64,000 nt of DNA from JAYEPK01 sp048569615 (GTDB taxonomy: Archaea > Thermoplasmatota > Penumbrarchaeia > Penumbrarchaeales > Penumbrarchaeaceae). This document shows positions 1 to 9,300 of this stretch, in pieces; the first letter of the stretch is position 1; the number at the start of each line of letters is the position of its first letter. A program made the position numbers and the translations under genes. The notes beneath the pieces are model-generated. The model had not been told where the DNA came from. It did not search any database and saw only the letters and a program-made list of their open reading frames with translations. Where the stretch lies: the NCBI GenBank assembly GCA_048569615.1, contig JBLIRK010000005.1, forward strand, positions 13,064 to 77,063, written 5' to 3'.

Positions 1-316
1 TTTTTGTTTCATAGAGCCTCTCCATTCTCTCCGCATCTATGGCGGGAAAATGGTCCTTGAGCCTTTTCGTGAACCCGATCTCCTCGCCGCTCGCCCTTAC
101 CTTGACCTTGAAGCCTCTCCTCAGTGCCGCAAGAGCGAGACCGTAGGAACTGGTCGCCCTCGATTCCCCGAGGTTTGCATCCTCCCAGATTGAGACCTCC
201 GTTCCAAGGCCGAGAGCTGTGTTCTCATCCATGGCTCCCATCACCATCAGGAGCGAGGCGGGGCCGCATGAATAACCGAACGACTGCTTGTAAAGTGGAA
301 ATTTTCCCTTCACCAT
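1..316 (-). CDS. Peptidase C39-like family protein (3' part outside window)
   Basis: Partial gene: 105 codons are present and the frame runs off the left edge. The N-terminus contains a YSCGPASLLM segment, the nucleophile-Cys motif of C39-like (papain-fold) cysteine peptidases. It is followed by an acidic/aromatic EVSIWEDA stretch and a YGLALAALRRGF helix. These resemble the family of C39-like proteins often found next to ATP-grasp (RimK-type) or GNAT genes in bacteria and archaea. The downstream catalytic His is not in the window. The ATG at 316 lies about 24 nt from the centre of a TTAAATAC box, so the mRNA is probably leaderless. The substrate is unknown. Confidence 0.7.
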   Translation of the reverse strand, partial: MVKGKFPLYKQSFGYSCGPASLLMVMGAMDENTALGLGTEVSIWEDANLGESRATSSYGLALAALRRGFKVKVRASGEEIGFTKRLKDHFPAIDAERMERLYETK

Positions 317-335
317 GGAACCAAGTATAAGAGTG

Positions 336-343
336 TATTTAAC
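336..343 (-). promoter_or_regulatory. TATA box of the C39-like gene
   Basis: On the minus strand GGTTAAATAC matches the archaeal box A. Its centre is about 24 nt upstream of the ATG at 316, and there is no Shine-Dalgarno sequence before that ATG. This is the layout of a leaderless transcript. Confidence 0.55.
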
Positions 344-492
344 CGATGTTCCTGAAAACTTATCATGGAAGGTGAAAAGGAGATATTTTCCGTTTTCATC
401 CGATATCCGGTGACCGGATGTCCTTCAGGAATGCGGCGGAACTCAATATCGAACACGGGGACTCATCGAGGAAGAAGGGCCTTTGAGAGAAA

Positions 493-502
493 GGTTAAAT
501 CC
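493..502 (+). promoter_or_regulatory. Probable TATA box of the lipid kinase gene
   Basis: GGTTAAATCC resembles box A. A start site about 26 nt downstream would give a short leader containing GGGGGAG at 551-557, 7 nt before the TTG start at 565. No gene is convincing in the rest of 317-564; a 67-codon ORF there has no recognisable features. Confidence 0.45.
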
Positions 503-564
503 CCTTTTCCCCAATACTTCCAGGGGAGCTCAAGAAAATATTTCATGATCGGGGGAGCCTTAAT

Positions 565-1503
565 TTGAAAGAAGAGGTCAGGATATCCTGTATTTTCAAT
601 CCGGAGGCAGGCAGGGGGAGGTTCCGGATCGGTCCGTCGGAACTGGAGAAAATGCTGAAGGACAAGGCCAGGGAGAAGAACAAGGAGCTCCGGCTGGAGA
701 TGTCGGTCACCGAAAGGACAGGGGATGCCGAGAGGATTGCGAGGAAGCTCTCCAAGAAAGATACCGACACAATCGTGGCCTGCGGCGGTGACGGGACCAT
801 TTATGAGGCGGCCAACGGCATGGTGGACAGCGGTAAGGCGCTTGGTATAATTCCGATCGGTTCGGGAAACGATACGATGACCTCCATAAACGGCGGCCCC
901 AGGCCCATGGACGACTGCATATCGGACATAATCAGGGGGATCAGACATTCGGTGGACGTAGGCATGATGAACGACCGCTACTTCATGAACGTGGTGGGCG
1001 TGGGCATGGATGCAGCGATCAATCACGAAGTGGCAAAGAGGAGGGGAATGGTCCTCAGGTTCGGTCCCACGTTCCAGTATTTCTTCTGCACCTTCAGGGT
1101 GATACCGACCTGGAGGGACATGGAGATGCTGCTGACCATAGACGGCACCGGTGAGGTGAAGAGGGAGATAAAGATGCTCACCGTAGGGAACGGAACGACC
1201 TGCGGCGGCGGTTTCCGATTGACGCCGCTTGCCAGAATGGACGACGGCCTTTTGGACGTTGGTATAATCAACAAGGCTGGAACTCTCAGAACGCTGACTA
1301 GCGTACCGAAGGCCTTCAAGGGAAAGCATCTGGACCTGGACCTGACGGATTACAGGAAGATGAGGTCTCTCAAGGTTAGGACCGAGGACGACAGGGAGCT
1401 GCCTTACCACATCGATGGGGAGAAGGGATTTGCCAGGTCCTTCGAGTTCCAGGTATTTCAGGGGAAGATGTGGACCGTCCATCCACTCAAGGGAGTGAAT
1501 TGA
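565..1503 (+). CDS. YegS/DagK-type lipid kinase
   Basis: A 312-residue soluble protein of the diacylglycerol/sphingosine kinase catalytic family (YegS/BmrU type), which phosphorylates lipid hydroxyl groups with ATP. An N-terminal IFNPEAGRG segment comes first. The nucleotide-binding GGDGT motif is near residues 73-77, followed by PIGSGND near residue 94, the standard GT(G)ND-type motif. The C-terminal half (GFRLTPLARMDDGLLDV) is the second beta-rich domain of the family. Length matches the family (about 300 aa). The start is TTG, chosen because a GGGGGAG site lies 7 nt upstream and no in-frame ATG precedes the kinase core. In archaea such kinases could act on isoprenoid lipid precursors; the actual substrate cannot be told from sequence. 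Confidence 0.88.
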   Translation: MKEEVRISCIFNPEAGRGRFRIGPSELEKMLKDKAREKNKELRLEMSVTERTGDAERIARKLSKKDTDTIVACGGDGTIYEAANGMVDSGKALGIIPIGSGNDTMTSINGGPRPMDDCISDIIRGIRHSVDVGMMNDRYFMNVVGVGMDAAINHEVAKRRGMVLRFGPTFQYFFCTFRVIPTWRDMEMLLTIDGTGEVKREIKMLTVGNGTTCGGGFRLTPLARMDDGLLDVGIINKAGTLRTLTSVPKAFKGKHLDLDLTDYRKMRSLKVRTEDDRELPYHIDGEKGFARSFEFQVFQGKMWTVHPLKGVN

Positions 1504-1550
1504 ATTTTACCTTCAACTTATGGAGTTATCATTGTACAGATTGATATGAA

Positions 1551-1560
1551 TATAATTTAA
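1551..1560 (+). promoter_or_regulatory. TATA box of the VCBS/PKD surface protein gene
   Basis: TATAATTTAA, followed by TATG, is a strong box A. It places transcription start near 1580 and gives a leader of about 20 nt that contains GGGAGGG at 1589-1595. Confidence 0.6.
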
Positions 1561-1602
1561 TATGCGTCTCAATATCGTAAAGAAAGACGGGAGGGAATAA
1601 CT

Positions 1603-4566
1603 CTGAAGAACCTCAAGATCCTCTTGCCCGCACTGTTGCTGCTGACCTCAACGGCTTTTCTATTCTCATTTGGGGCTGATCCGGCCCCCACCAGGGACAT
1701 AACCGGGAACACCAAGGTATCAACCGGTCTGATGCAGTCCGCTTCCTTTTCGACTGTGGAGGTCTCCGATTTCGACGATGACGGTCAGGACGAGATCTTC
1801 CTGGGCGGGGCCGGGAGGAGCAACCCGAGGACCAGGGGCATCAGCGCTTATACGTTCCACACCAACAACAACACCTGGTCATCCTTCGGTTCGGGGCTCC
1901 CGGGTCCGGGCACGGGCGAGTACTACGGAGCCCTGGGTCTGGGCGACGTCAACAAGGACGGCAACATGGATATTGCGGCCCCGATCCCGACTGCCTGGTA
2001 TGCGACCTCCACGAACGAGGTCCACATCTACACTAGCACCTCCCAGGGAGCCTTCTCAAAGGCTCATACCTTTTCACTGGGCAAGTCCAGCAACGAGGCG
2101 GAGATAGCCGACCTTGACGGGGACGGGAACATGGATGTGATCGTCTCCTACGTTGGCGGTCTGAAGACCTATTTCGGCTCGGGCTCCGCAACCTCATGGA
2201 CAGATAAAAGTCCGAGTTCCAACGGCTACGAGATGGACGGCGTGGCGGTCGGGGACCTGAACCATGATGATCTTCTCGACCTGGTTGCCACACCGTATTT
2301 CTCGACCACCAAGGTCTTCATGTACATCCAGGGGAGCTCAAGGTCCTGGTCCGAGGTCACCTTCAAGAACACAAGGAACGAGGCCTTCGGCATAAAGATA
2401 GCGGACGTCAACGGCGACGGGGACAACGACGTTATCTTCGGCTCCAGGGGAGAGGGTATAAAACTGTACTGCGGCAACGGAGGCGGCTCATCGGGAGGAA
2501 CGTCCTTCTCATGGACCGATAACTCGACCGGTCTTCCGACCAGCGGCGGGGATTGGGGACAGGTGGAGCTCGGAGATGTGGATGGGGACGGCGACCTGGA
2601 TGTTATAGCTTCTTCAAGCGGGTCCGACAGGGCGAGGATATTCCTCAACAATCTTCCCGGCTCATGGACCGAGCTGTTCACACAGTCCGCAGATTACCTC
2701 ACCGTGGGCGGTTCGGCCTACGGCGCTAATTTCGGCGACTGGGACGGTGACGGGAGGCTGGATGCCACAGCCTGCTCATGGGGAGGGGGGGTCGATGCCT
2801 ATCTTATCGACAGGAGCGGCTCTCCACCTCCTCCCCCGGTGAACCAGAGGCCCACCCCTGATGCGGGGGAGGACCAGGAGGTAATGCTCGGAGATATCGT
2901 TTACCTCGATGGGAGAGACAGCTTCGACCCGGAGGATGCCCCCGACGGAGACGCCGCGGGCTCCGCGCTTACCTATGACTGGAACGTAACCTCGTATCCA
3001 TCGGGCTCGATCATAAGGGCCGCTTCCCTGCAACCGGGCGACTCCTCGTCACAGATCAGCTTTCAGCCGGACAAGGCGGGTATCTATAAGCTGACCTTGA
3101 GCGTCAGGGACAGCGACGGCGCCTGGTCCAACCTATCCGACGAGGACGAGGTGATGATAAGGGTCCTGAAGCCGAACGATCCCCCTGTTGCCGATGCAGG
3201 AACGGACCTGTCAGGGTATGTAGGCAGCGAGATCAGGCTCAACGGGGCCGCTTCCTTCGACGTTGACGGCTCCATCGAAACATGGGAATGGACCTGCACC
3301 TCCCACACTTTGACCCTGAGCGATCAGGGCACCTCCAGTCCGTCTTTCGTTCCGGATACTCCCGGCGTCTACACTTTCAGACTCAGGGTCAGGGATGACA
3401 ACGATACCTGGTCGGAGCCGGACACGGTGGATGCAACTGTGCTTGAGGTCGGTCAGAACCTTCCCCCTGTGGCCAATGCCGGACCCGACAAGAGCGCTCA
3501 GGTGGGAGAAACTGTGACACTTGACGGCTCCGGTTCCTATGACCTCGACGGATCGATAGTCACCTGGGATTGGACCTGCTCCTCCCATACGGTCGCGTTC
3601 CAGAGCCGAAACAGCTCCTCTCCTTCCTTCACGCCTGACCAGGCAGGTCCGCACTCCATCTCCCTCAGGGTCAGGGACGATAACGGAACGTGGTCCTCCT
3701 CAGACGGAGTGATCGTAAACGTGGATGAGCCCTATGTCAACCGGGCCCCCACGGCGGTCGCGGGAGAGGATAGAGAGGTACTGGTCGGCGACCTTGTCGT
3801 TCTGGACGGCAGGGATTCCATAGATCCTGACGGTATCGTGGTTCAGTACAACTGGACATGCACATCGCACTCCATCACGCTGAACGGAGCCCTAACAGCG
3901 ACCCCATCCTTCGTTCCGGAAACGCCGGGTACCTATGTCTTCACCCTTTCTGTCTCGGACGACAGCGGGGCATGGAGCGAGGAGGTCACGGTCACAATAA
4001 CTGTCGATCCAGTTCCCGTGGTCCCAACCTTCGATATCCTTCTCGGCCCCTTCCTATATGACGACGGAAGCCCCATCTCCGGAGCCGAGGTGAAGCTCAT
4101 CATCGGCGTCACCGAGTTCGTTAGAACGACGGACGGGACGGGAAAGGCCTCCTTTTCCGGCATAAAGGCGGGGGAGCACAAGGTGAAGGTATCCCTCGAT
4201 GGAAAGGAGATCATCTCGCTTTTCGATATCGTCGTCACTGATGCGGGGTTAGTTAATGTGGAAGGGGGATATCCCACAGCCTCGAGGGATGTTCAGCCCC
4301 AGCCGGATGACGATGATGAGATCCAGGATGATGACGGCGACACGGGATCGAGCAATATCGGCCTGATAGTGGGTGTCGCTCTTGGAGTGACAGCGCTCGT
4401 CGCAGCAGCGGTGATCGGCCTCCTTGTATTCCTGACCAGGAGGAAGTCCGGGGATGAAGAGGAGGAAGGTGAAGCGAAAGATGTCTGTCCCCGCTGCGGA
4501 TGGCATCTGGAGATGGACGAGGACTTCAACAGGCTCAAGTGCTCCCGGTGCGGGAGGTTCGGGTGA
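1603..4566 (+). CDS. Large surface protein: VCBS/FG-GAP propeller, four PKD domains, membrane anchor, cytoplasmic zinc ribbon
   Basis: A 987-residue protein if started at the CTG at 1603; an in-frame TTG lies at 1624. The CTG start gives an N-terminus KNLKILLPALLLL, a good signal peptide, and has GGAGGG 7 nt upstream. The TTG removes the basic residues and lacks an SD. Residues about 52-396 hold at least seven DxDGDGxxD calcium-loop repeats of the FG-GAP/VCBS type. Four PKD domains follow (about 416-515, 527-610, 622-705, 716-805), each starting near an ADAG or ANAG motif. A carboxypeptidase-regulatory-like Ig domain spans about 810-895, and one TM helix about 918-946. The tail has two CxxC pairs (CPRCG and CSRCG), a zinc ribbon that should lie inside the cell. 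Probable role: adhesion or matrix contact at the cell surface. It is followed directly by the kelch gene (TGA then ATG with no gap). Confidence 0.82.
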   Translation: MKNLKILLPALLLLTSTAFLFSFGADPAPTRDITGNTKVSTGLMQSASFSTVEVSDFDDDGQDEIFLGGAGRSNPRTRGISAYTFHTNNNTWSSFGSGLPGPGTGEYYGALGLGDVNKDGNMDIAAPIPTAWYATSTNEVHIYTSTSQGAFSKAHTFSLGKSSNEAEIADLDGDGNMDVIVSYVGGLKTYFGSGSATSWTDKSPSSNGYEMDGVAVGDLNHDDLLDLVATPYFSTTKVFMYIQGSSRSWSEVTFKNTRNEAFGIKIADVNGDGDNDVIFGSRGEGIKLYCGNGGGSSGGTSFSWTDNSTGLPTSGGDWGQVELGDVDGDGDLDVIASSSGSDRARIFLNNLPGSWTELFTQSADYLTVGGSAYGANFGDWDGDGRLDATACSWGGGVDAYLIDRSGSPPPPPVNQRPTPDAGEDQEVMLGDIVYLDGRDSFDPEDAPDGDAAGSALTYDWNVTSYPSGSIIRAASLQPGDSSSQISFQPDKAGIYKLTLSVRDSDGAWSNLSDEDEVMIRVLKPNDPPVADAGTDLSGYVGSEIRLNGAASFDVDGSIETWEWTCTSHTLTLSDQGTSSPSFVPDTPGVYTFRLRVRDDNDTWSEPDTVDATVLEVGQNLPPVANAGPDKSAQVGETVTLDGSGSYDLDGSIVTWDWTCSSHTVAFQSRNSSSPSFTPDQAGPHSISLRVRDDNGTWSSSDGVIVNVDEPYVNRAPTAVAGEDREVLVGDLVVLDGRDSIDPDGIVVQYNWTCTSHSITLNGALTATPSFVPETPGTYVFTLSVSDDSGAWSEEVTVTITVDPVPVVPTFDILLGPFLYDDGSPISGAEVKLIIGVTEFVRTTDGTGKASFSGIKAGEHKVKVSLDGKEIISLFDIVVTDAGLVNVEGGYPTASRDVQPQPDDDDEIQDDDGDTGSSNIGLIVGVALGVTALVAAAVIGLLVFLTRRKSGDEEEEGEAKDVCPRCGWHLEMDEDFNRLKCSRCGRFG

Positions 4567-5838
4567 ATGAGGGGAGCATTCCTCCTCTTTCTGTTTGCAC
4601 TGCTTCTGTTCTCAGCAGCATATGTCCAGGGTTCCCATGAAGAGTTCGGCTCAGTGGAGCTCGTGAGGGAGCTCACGGGCCCCAGGTTCAATCACACGGC
4701 TACGCTTCTCAAGGATGGATGCGTACTGATCGCCGGAGGAACGGAGGATGGTCAGGCTTCGCTCTCCTCAGCGGAGATCTACTGCCCCGATGACAGGATC
4801 TGGCTTCCTTCCGGCGAGATGCTTGAGAAGAGGCAGAGGCACACTGCGGACCTGCTCCCGGACGGGCGCGTCCTGGCGGCCGGGGGTTTCAACGGGGAGG
4901 GGCATCCTTCGCTGATGAAGGATCTATCCCCCACCGGCAGCTTTTCGCTCTCCTCCACGGAGATCTACAATTCCTACAGGGAAGCGTGGGAAACCGGTCC
5001 CCCGCTTTCCACTGGCAGGTTCTGGCATCGGGCAGTGGTGTTAGGGGACGGCAATATCGTTGTCATCGGCGGTATCAATATCACCGAGGGAGCCCTTGCC
5101 TCCTGCGAGCTTTTCGATGTCCGGGCCTTCACATGGAAGGCATTTCCCTCCTTGAACGTCGGAAGGGCACGGTTCACTGCGGTCCTCCTCAGGGACGGAA
5201 GGATACTTGTTGCGGGGGGGCACGACGGTGCGGCAAAGAAACCCTACAGCTCCTGCGAGGTCTACGATCCTGCCCTGGGAAGGTGGGAGTTTACGGCTCC
5301 CATGAACAGGGCAAGGGGCTATCATGCAGGTGTTCTTCTTCCGGACGGCAGATACCTGGTGAGCGGGGGTTTTTCAGCTCCCGACAGACCCGACTGGTCT
5401 GATTCGGAGGTCTTCGATCCCTACGACGGGACCTGGACCATGTCAGGGGAGATGTCCTTTCCCCGGCACAATCATGAGCTTGTGTCAACCGGGGGAGCGT
5501 ATGTGGTCGTCATCGGAGGATCCAACTGTCTTACAGGGGGTTGCCACAGCACCATGGAGGTCTTCGAATCGGAGTCCATGGAATTCAGGGAGAGCTATCT
5601 TTCGTTGTTGGGAAGGAAATGGAGCACCGCAACGATGCTTACGGACGGGTCCGTTCTCATAGCCGGGGGACGGTCCTGCGGGGAGCCCACATCGATCACT
5701 GAGCTTTACGTACCCCCGGCGGAGGCTGAGGAAAATTATGAATTCTGGGGCAGCGATGCATCGATAATGCTCGTCGTCGGAGCGGTTCTGCTGGCAGCGG
5801 TCTCGCTTCTATGCAGGGCCCACGGAGGCAGTGGATAG
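4567..5838 (+). CDS. Membrane-anchored seven-kelch surface protein
   Basis: A 423-residue protein with a hydrophobic signal peptide (residues about 1-22). It has seven kelch motifs, each with the pattern GR...H-x-A-x-L-L-x-DG-x-V-L-x-x-GG (for example LLPDGRVLAAGGF, LLRDGRILVAGGH, MLTDGSVLIAGGR). This count fits one closed seven-bladed beta-propeller exported to the cell surface. A TM helix near residues 397-416 anchors the C-terminus. The ATG directly abuts the TGA of the upstream VCBS/PKD gene, so the two are probably co-translated. It ends in TAG. No catalytic motif (such as a galactose-oxidase copper site) is evident. Probable role is protein or glycan binding; the ligand is unknown. Confidence 0.85.
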   Translation: MRGAFLLFLFALLLFSAAYVQGSHEEFGSVELVRELTGPRFNHTATLLKDGCVLIAGGTEDGQASLSSAEIYCPDDRIWLPSGEMLEKRQRHTADLLPDGRVLAAGGFNGEGHPSLMKDLSPTGSFSLSSTEIYNSYREAWETGPPLSTGRFWHRAVVLGDGNIVVIGGINITEGALASCELFDVRAFTWKAFPSLNVGRARFTAVLLRDGRILVAGGHDGAAKKPYSSCEVYDPALGRWEFTAPMNRARGYHAGVLLPDGRYLVSGGFSAPDRPDWSDSEVFDPYDGTWTMSGEMSFPRHNHELVSTGGAYVVVIGGSNCLTGGCHSTMEVFESESMEFRESYLSLLGRKWSTATMLTDGSVLIAGGRSCGEPTSITELYVPPAEAEENYEFWGSDASIMLVVGAVLLAAVSLLCRAHGGSG

Positions 5839-5839
5839 G

Positions 5840-6304
5840 ATGCCCGATAAGGGAATTCGTTGGTTCACGGACACCATTCCCCACTTGTTAACAGTGCTGA
5901 CGGGAGCACTCGTGATGTTCTCCTGCTCGATATGGTTCGGGATCGCTTACATTGTGGTGGTCATCCTGGGTATGCTTTGGTTCTGGGGGGCGATCTGCAC
6001 GGCATGCAGGGCATACGGTTCCCGGAGCTGTCCAAGCGGTTACGGGATGATATCCTCGAGACTGTTCAAGAGGACCTCCGGTGATTTCAGGCGTGCATTC
6101 AAGTACCATATATTCTCGGTCGCGGTCCAGTGGTTCTTCCCGCTCCTTGCCGTCCCCTTCTGCCTCTATCTGCGTTTTTCTTGGCTCACACTGGTCCTGT
6201 ACGGAATGTTCATTGTGATCGCCTTCGTATATCTTCCCTTTGCCTCGAAGGGAAAAGGCTGCTCCAGATGCCCGCAGAGAGGGGAATGCCCCTGGAAGCG
6301 GTGA
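5840..6304 (+). CDS. Small Cys-rich integral membrane protein, unknown function
   Basis: A 154-residue protein with two pairs of hydrophobic helices (residues about 15-50 and 90-135). A cysteine-containing loop CTACRAYGSRSC follows the first pair, and the C-terminal tail has CSRCPQRGEC. The ATG at 5840 lies 11 nt after GGAGG; an in-frame GTG at 5831 overlaps the preceding gene. The gene follows the kelch gene at once and is convergent with the SBBP/FN3 gene, with a gap of only 6 nt. The cysteine pattern could bind a metal or form disulfides. I do not recognise the family. Confidence 0.65.
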   Translation: MPDKGIRWFTDTIPHLLTVLTGALVMFSCSIWFGIAYIVVVILGMLWFWGAICTACRAYGSRSCPSGYGMISSRLFKRTSGDFRRAFKYHIFSVAVQWFFPLLAVPFCLYLRFSWLTLVLYGMFIVIAFVYLPFASKGKGCSRCPQRGECPWKR

Positions 6305-6310
6305 TCCGGC

Positions 6311-9300
6311 TCACTGCTGTGGATCGGGTAATTCCAAGTTCTCAACCGCTTCCACCTGGGTTGGATCGTATTCCACATCCATCTGCGGTCCCTCCATGCT
6401 TGCCGGCACTGCCTCCTGCGGATGGATGTTCTGGGGGGAAGGCTCCTGGGCAGGTTCCATAGGAGCACTCCATGGCTGATCATACTGGTTGAGGGAAGCG
6501 GCAGCCGGCTGAAGTTGGGCCGTTTGCTCCCGCGGTGGGAACTGCTGCTGTGGAGGGTAGGTCTGCTGCGGCGGGAACTGGTATTGGTAGGGCTGCTGGG
6601 GGGGAAGAGCCCCCTGGCTGACACCCTGCAATCCAGGCTGTTGGGCCTCCTGCTGCTGTGGATACTGCTGGATGTCCTGGGGCGGTACTGTCTTCTTCTT
6701 CCTTCTGATGAGCAGGAATATCACAGCCCCCGCGGCGATCAATACCGCTGCGACGGCAGCGGATATGCCGATTACGGCGCCGATTCCCATGCCTTCCTCT
6801 TCCTTGCCGAGCTTCATCACGGCGGGTTCAGAATCAGGTCCCGCTCCAACTCCGTTCACTGCCTTCACGGTGTATGCGTAGGAGCTGCCGGGTTTGACAT
6901 CGTTATCCACATAGGACGTTATCTCGTTGCTGACCGAGTGGATATTCGCCGGGTCTCCGCCGTCCTCGGACCTGTGGATCGTATACGAGGTGATCTCGGA
7001 GCCTCCGTCATCCTCCGGCTCATCCCAGGTGAGGACTATGGAATCTCCCTTTCTCTCGGCTTTCAGGTTCCTGGGGCTTGACGGAGGTCCCTTCGGAACG
7101 GCAGGGATGAAAAGGGCCTTCGCCGAGGCTCCCCTGATGTTCAAAGCTGAGATCCCGTAGTAATACTCGACTCCGTTCGTGACGTTCGGATCGATGTAGC
7201 TGCGGATGTCCGCACCCAGGTCCGCTATCTTCTCCATGTTATCGGGGGAATCTCCCCTGAACAATCTGTACCCCATAACCGGAGAGCCTCCGTCGTTGTC
7301 GGGGGCTTCCCAGGACAGATCGATCCTACCGTCCCGTTCAACTATGTCGAGGTCCTTCGGACCATCCGGAACCCTCATGGGGACCGCGGAAACCTCGATG
7401 CTTTTGGCGGATTCGCTGAATTCGGTCACCGATGTGACGACGTAGAAGTACTCCACACCGTTGGTGACCTCGGAATCATTGACGCTCATCGTATCGCTGT
7501 ACCCCAGGAGCTTGTGCTCCCCGGAAACGGTTCCCTTGTAGATATTGTAGTATAGGATGGGAAGCCCGCCGTCATTATCGGGTGCCTCCCATGTAATGAC
7601 TATGAATTCGTCACCCGTGGTCAATACAGGACTCTTCGGAGGGCCCGGTCTGGCAATCGGCATCAATGCGAGGCTGTTGCTCCTTTCGGACTCACCCGCG
7701 GTGTTGAAGGCGGTTACCTGGTATTCGTACAGCATACCGTTGGTCAAGCCCGAGTGAAGGAAGAAATTCCCCGGGGCATCGACATCAAAGGTCCTTTCCT
7801 CTTCGAATATGACGCTGCTGCAGTAGATACGGTATAGGGAGATGGGATCTCCCCCCGTATTGCTCGGCGGTATCCAGCTGATGTTCACGAACGAATTTCC
7901 CACCTCCTGATCGAAGATATGGGGGGCATCCGGGATCGTCATTGGGGTGGCGGACCTGTTCTCCGTGGGTTTGGATTCCCCCGCTTCGTTGAAGGCCGTC
8001 ACATTGTAAACGTAGGTCATTCCGTTCACAACCGCGGTGTCGTTGTAAAAGAGCACGTGGGATCCCACGGTTGCGTGGAGCTTCCTGATACCGACCCCGT
8101 CCTCCTTGTAGATCCTGAATCCGAGGACGGGGAGGCCTCCATCCTCAAGGGGGGCCGACCACTCCAGCCTGACCCATCTGTTGCCAGAGGCAATGGTGAG
8201 CTCCGGGGGTGCTGAAGGGACATCGGGAACGGATGCGTTGACGATCAGGGACGGGGGCGATTCCCCTACCTGATTGAGCGCCGTCAATCTGTAGAAGTAT
8301 ATCCCGCCGAATTCGACATCCTTATCCTGATACTTCAACATCTGCGGCTCGACATCGGTAAGGGCATCAAGCTCGTTTGAAGCACTGCCCCTGTAGATCC
8401 TGTATCCCGTCAATGGGGATCCGCCGTTCTTCTCCGGAGCTTTCCATGTCAGGTTCACACATCCTATGCCCCTCTCGGCCGCCAGGTCCTTCGGCGGCCC
8501 GGTGATGCCTATGCTCATGCCGCTCTTTGCCGGGCTCCTCACGCTCTCCCCTATGCTGTTGTTCGCCGATACGCTGTAGAAATACGGTACGCCGTTTTCG
8601 ACATCCGGATCCGTGAAGGAGAGGTCAGTCAGCTTAGCATACCTATGCTGGTCAGCTGCGCTGCTTCCCCTGTAGATCGTATAATGGGTAACCGCCATCC
8701 CGCTGTCGAACAAGGGTTTTTCGAAGGAGATATTGATGCGGCCGACACCTCCCTGGACGACCAGGTTCCGTGGCTGGGAAGGGGGCGTGGAGAGATTCAT
8801 CACTGTCACGAACCCGTCAAGCGCTCCCCTGCTGGAGGGATAAACAGTTCCGCTCGTTGTGGGGAAGTTGGAAGAATACGTGTATCCGGAAACGAAAGCC
8901 TCTCCGTTGCTGTCCACATGTACCGATGCAGCCTCTTCTGTATCGGACCCGCCCAGGTAGGATGAGAAAGCAAGGAATGAGCCAGCGTCTGACAATTTGA
9001 AGATGAAACAGTCCTCATCCCCTCCCTGGAAGGTCGTATAATCCGCGGTTGGGGTTGTTGGGAACCCCGAGCTGTCGGTATATCCCACAACATGTGCGAA
9101 CTTATTCTCATCGATCCGTACGAATGTACCCCTTTCATTGCTGCCCGAGCCCACGTAGGTGGAGTATATTAGATTGGAGCCCTGCGGGCCCAGTTTGGTG
9201 ACGAAAACATCGTAATCTCCGCCGTTGAAGCTTGTGTCGTAGGCCCCGGCGGTTGTCGGGAAGTTCGATCCCGATCCGCCAGAGGTATATCCTGTGATGT

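Noticed and set aside
365..568. 67-codon frame upstream of the lipid kinase
   Set aside because: No family features, no clear SD, and it overlaps the probable kinase promoter and leader.
463..1482. 339-codon open frame opposite the lipid kinase gene
   Set aside because: It is the antisense shadow of a well-supported kinase; its composition (many His, Val, Pro) fits a shadow frame.
4567..5838. Kelch protein as a galactose-oxidase-type copper enzyme
   Set aside because: No Cys-Tyr crosslink region or copper-ligand pattern was seen, and the chain is short for such an enzyme.
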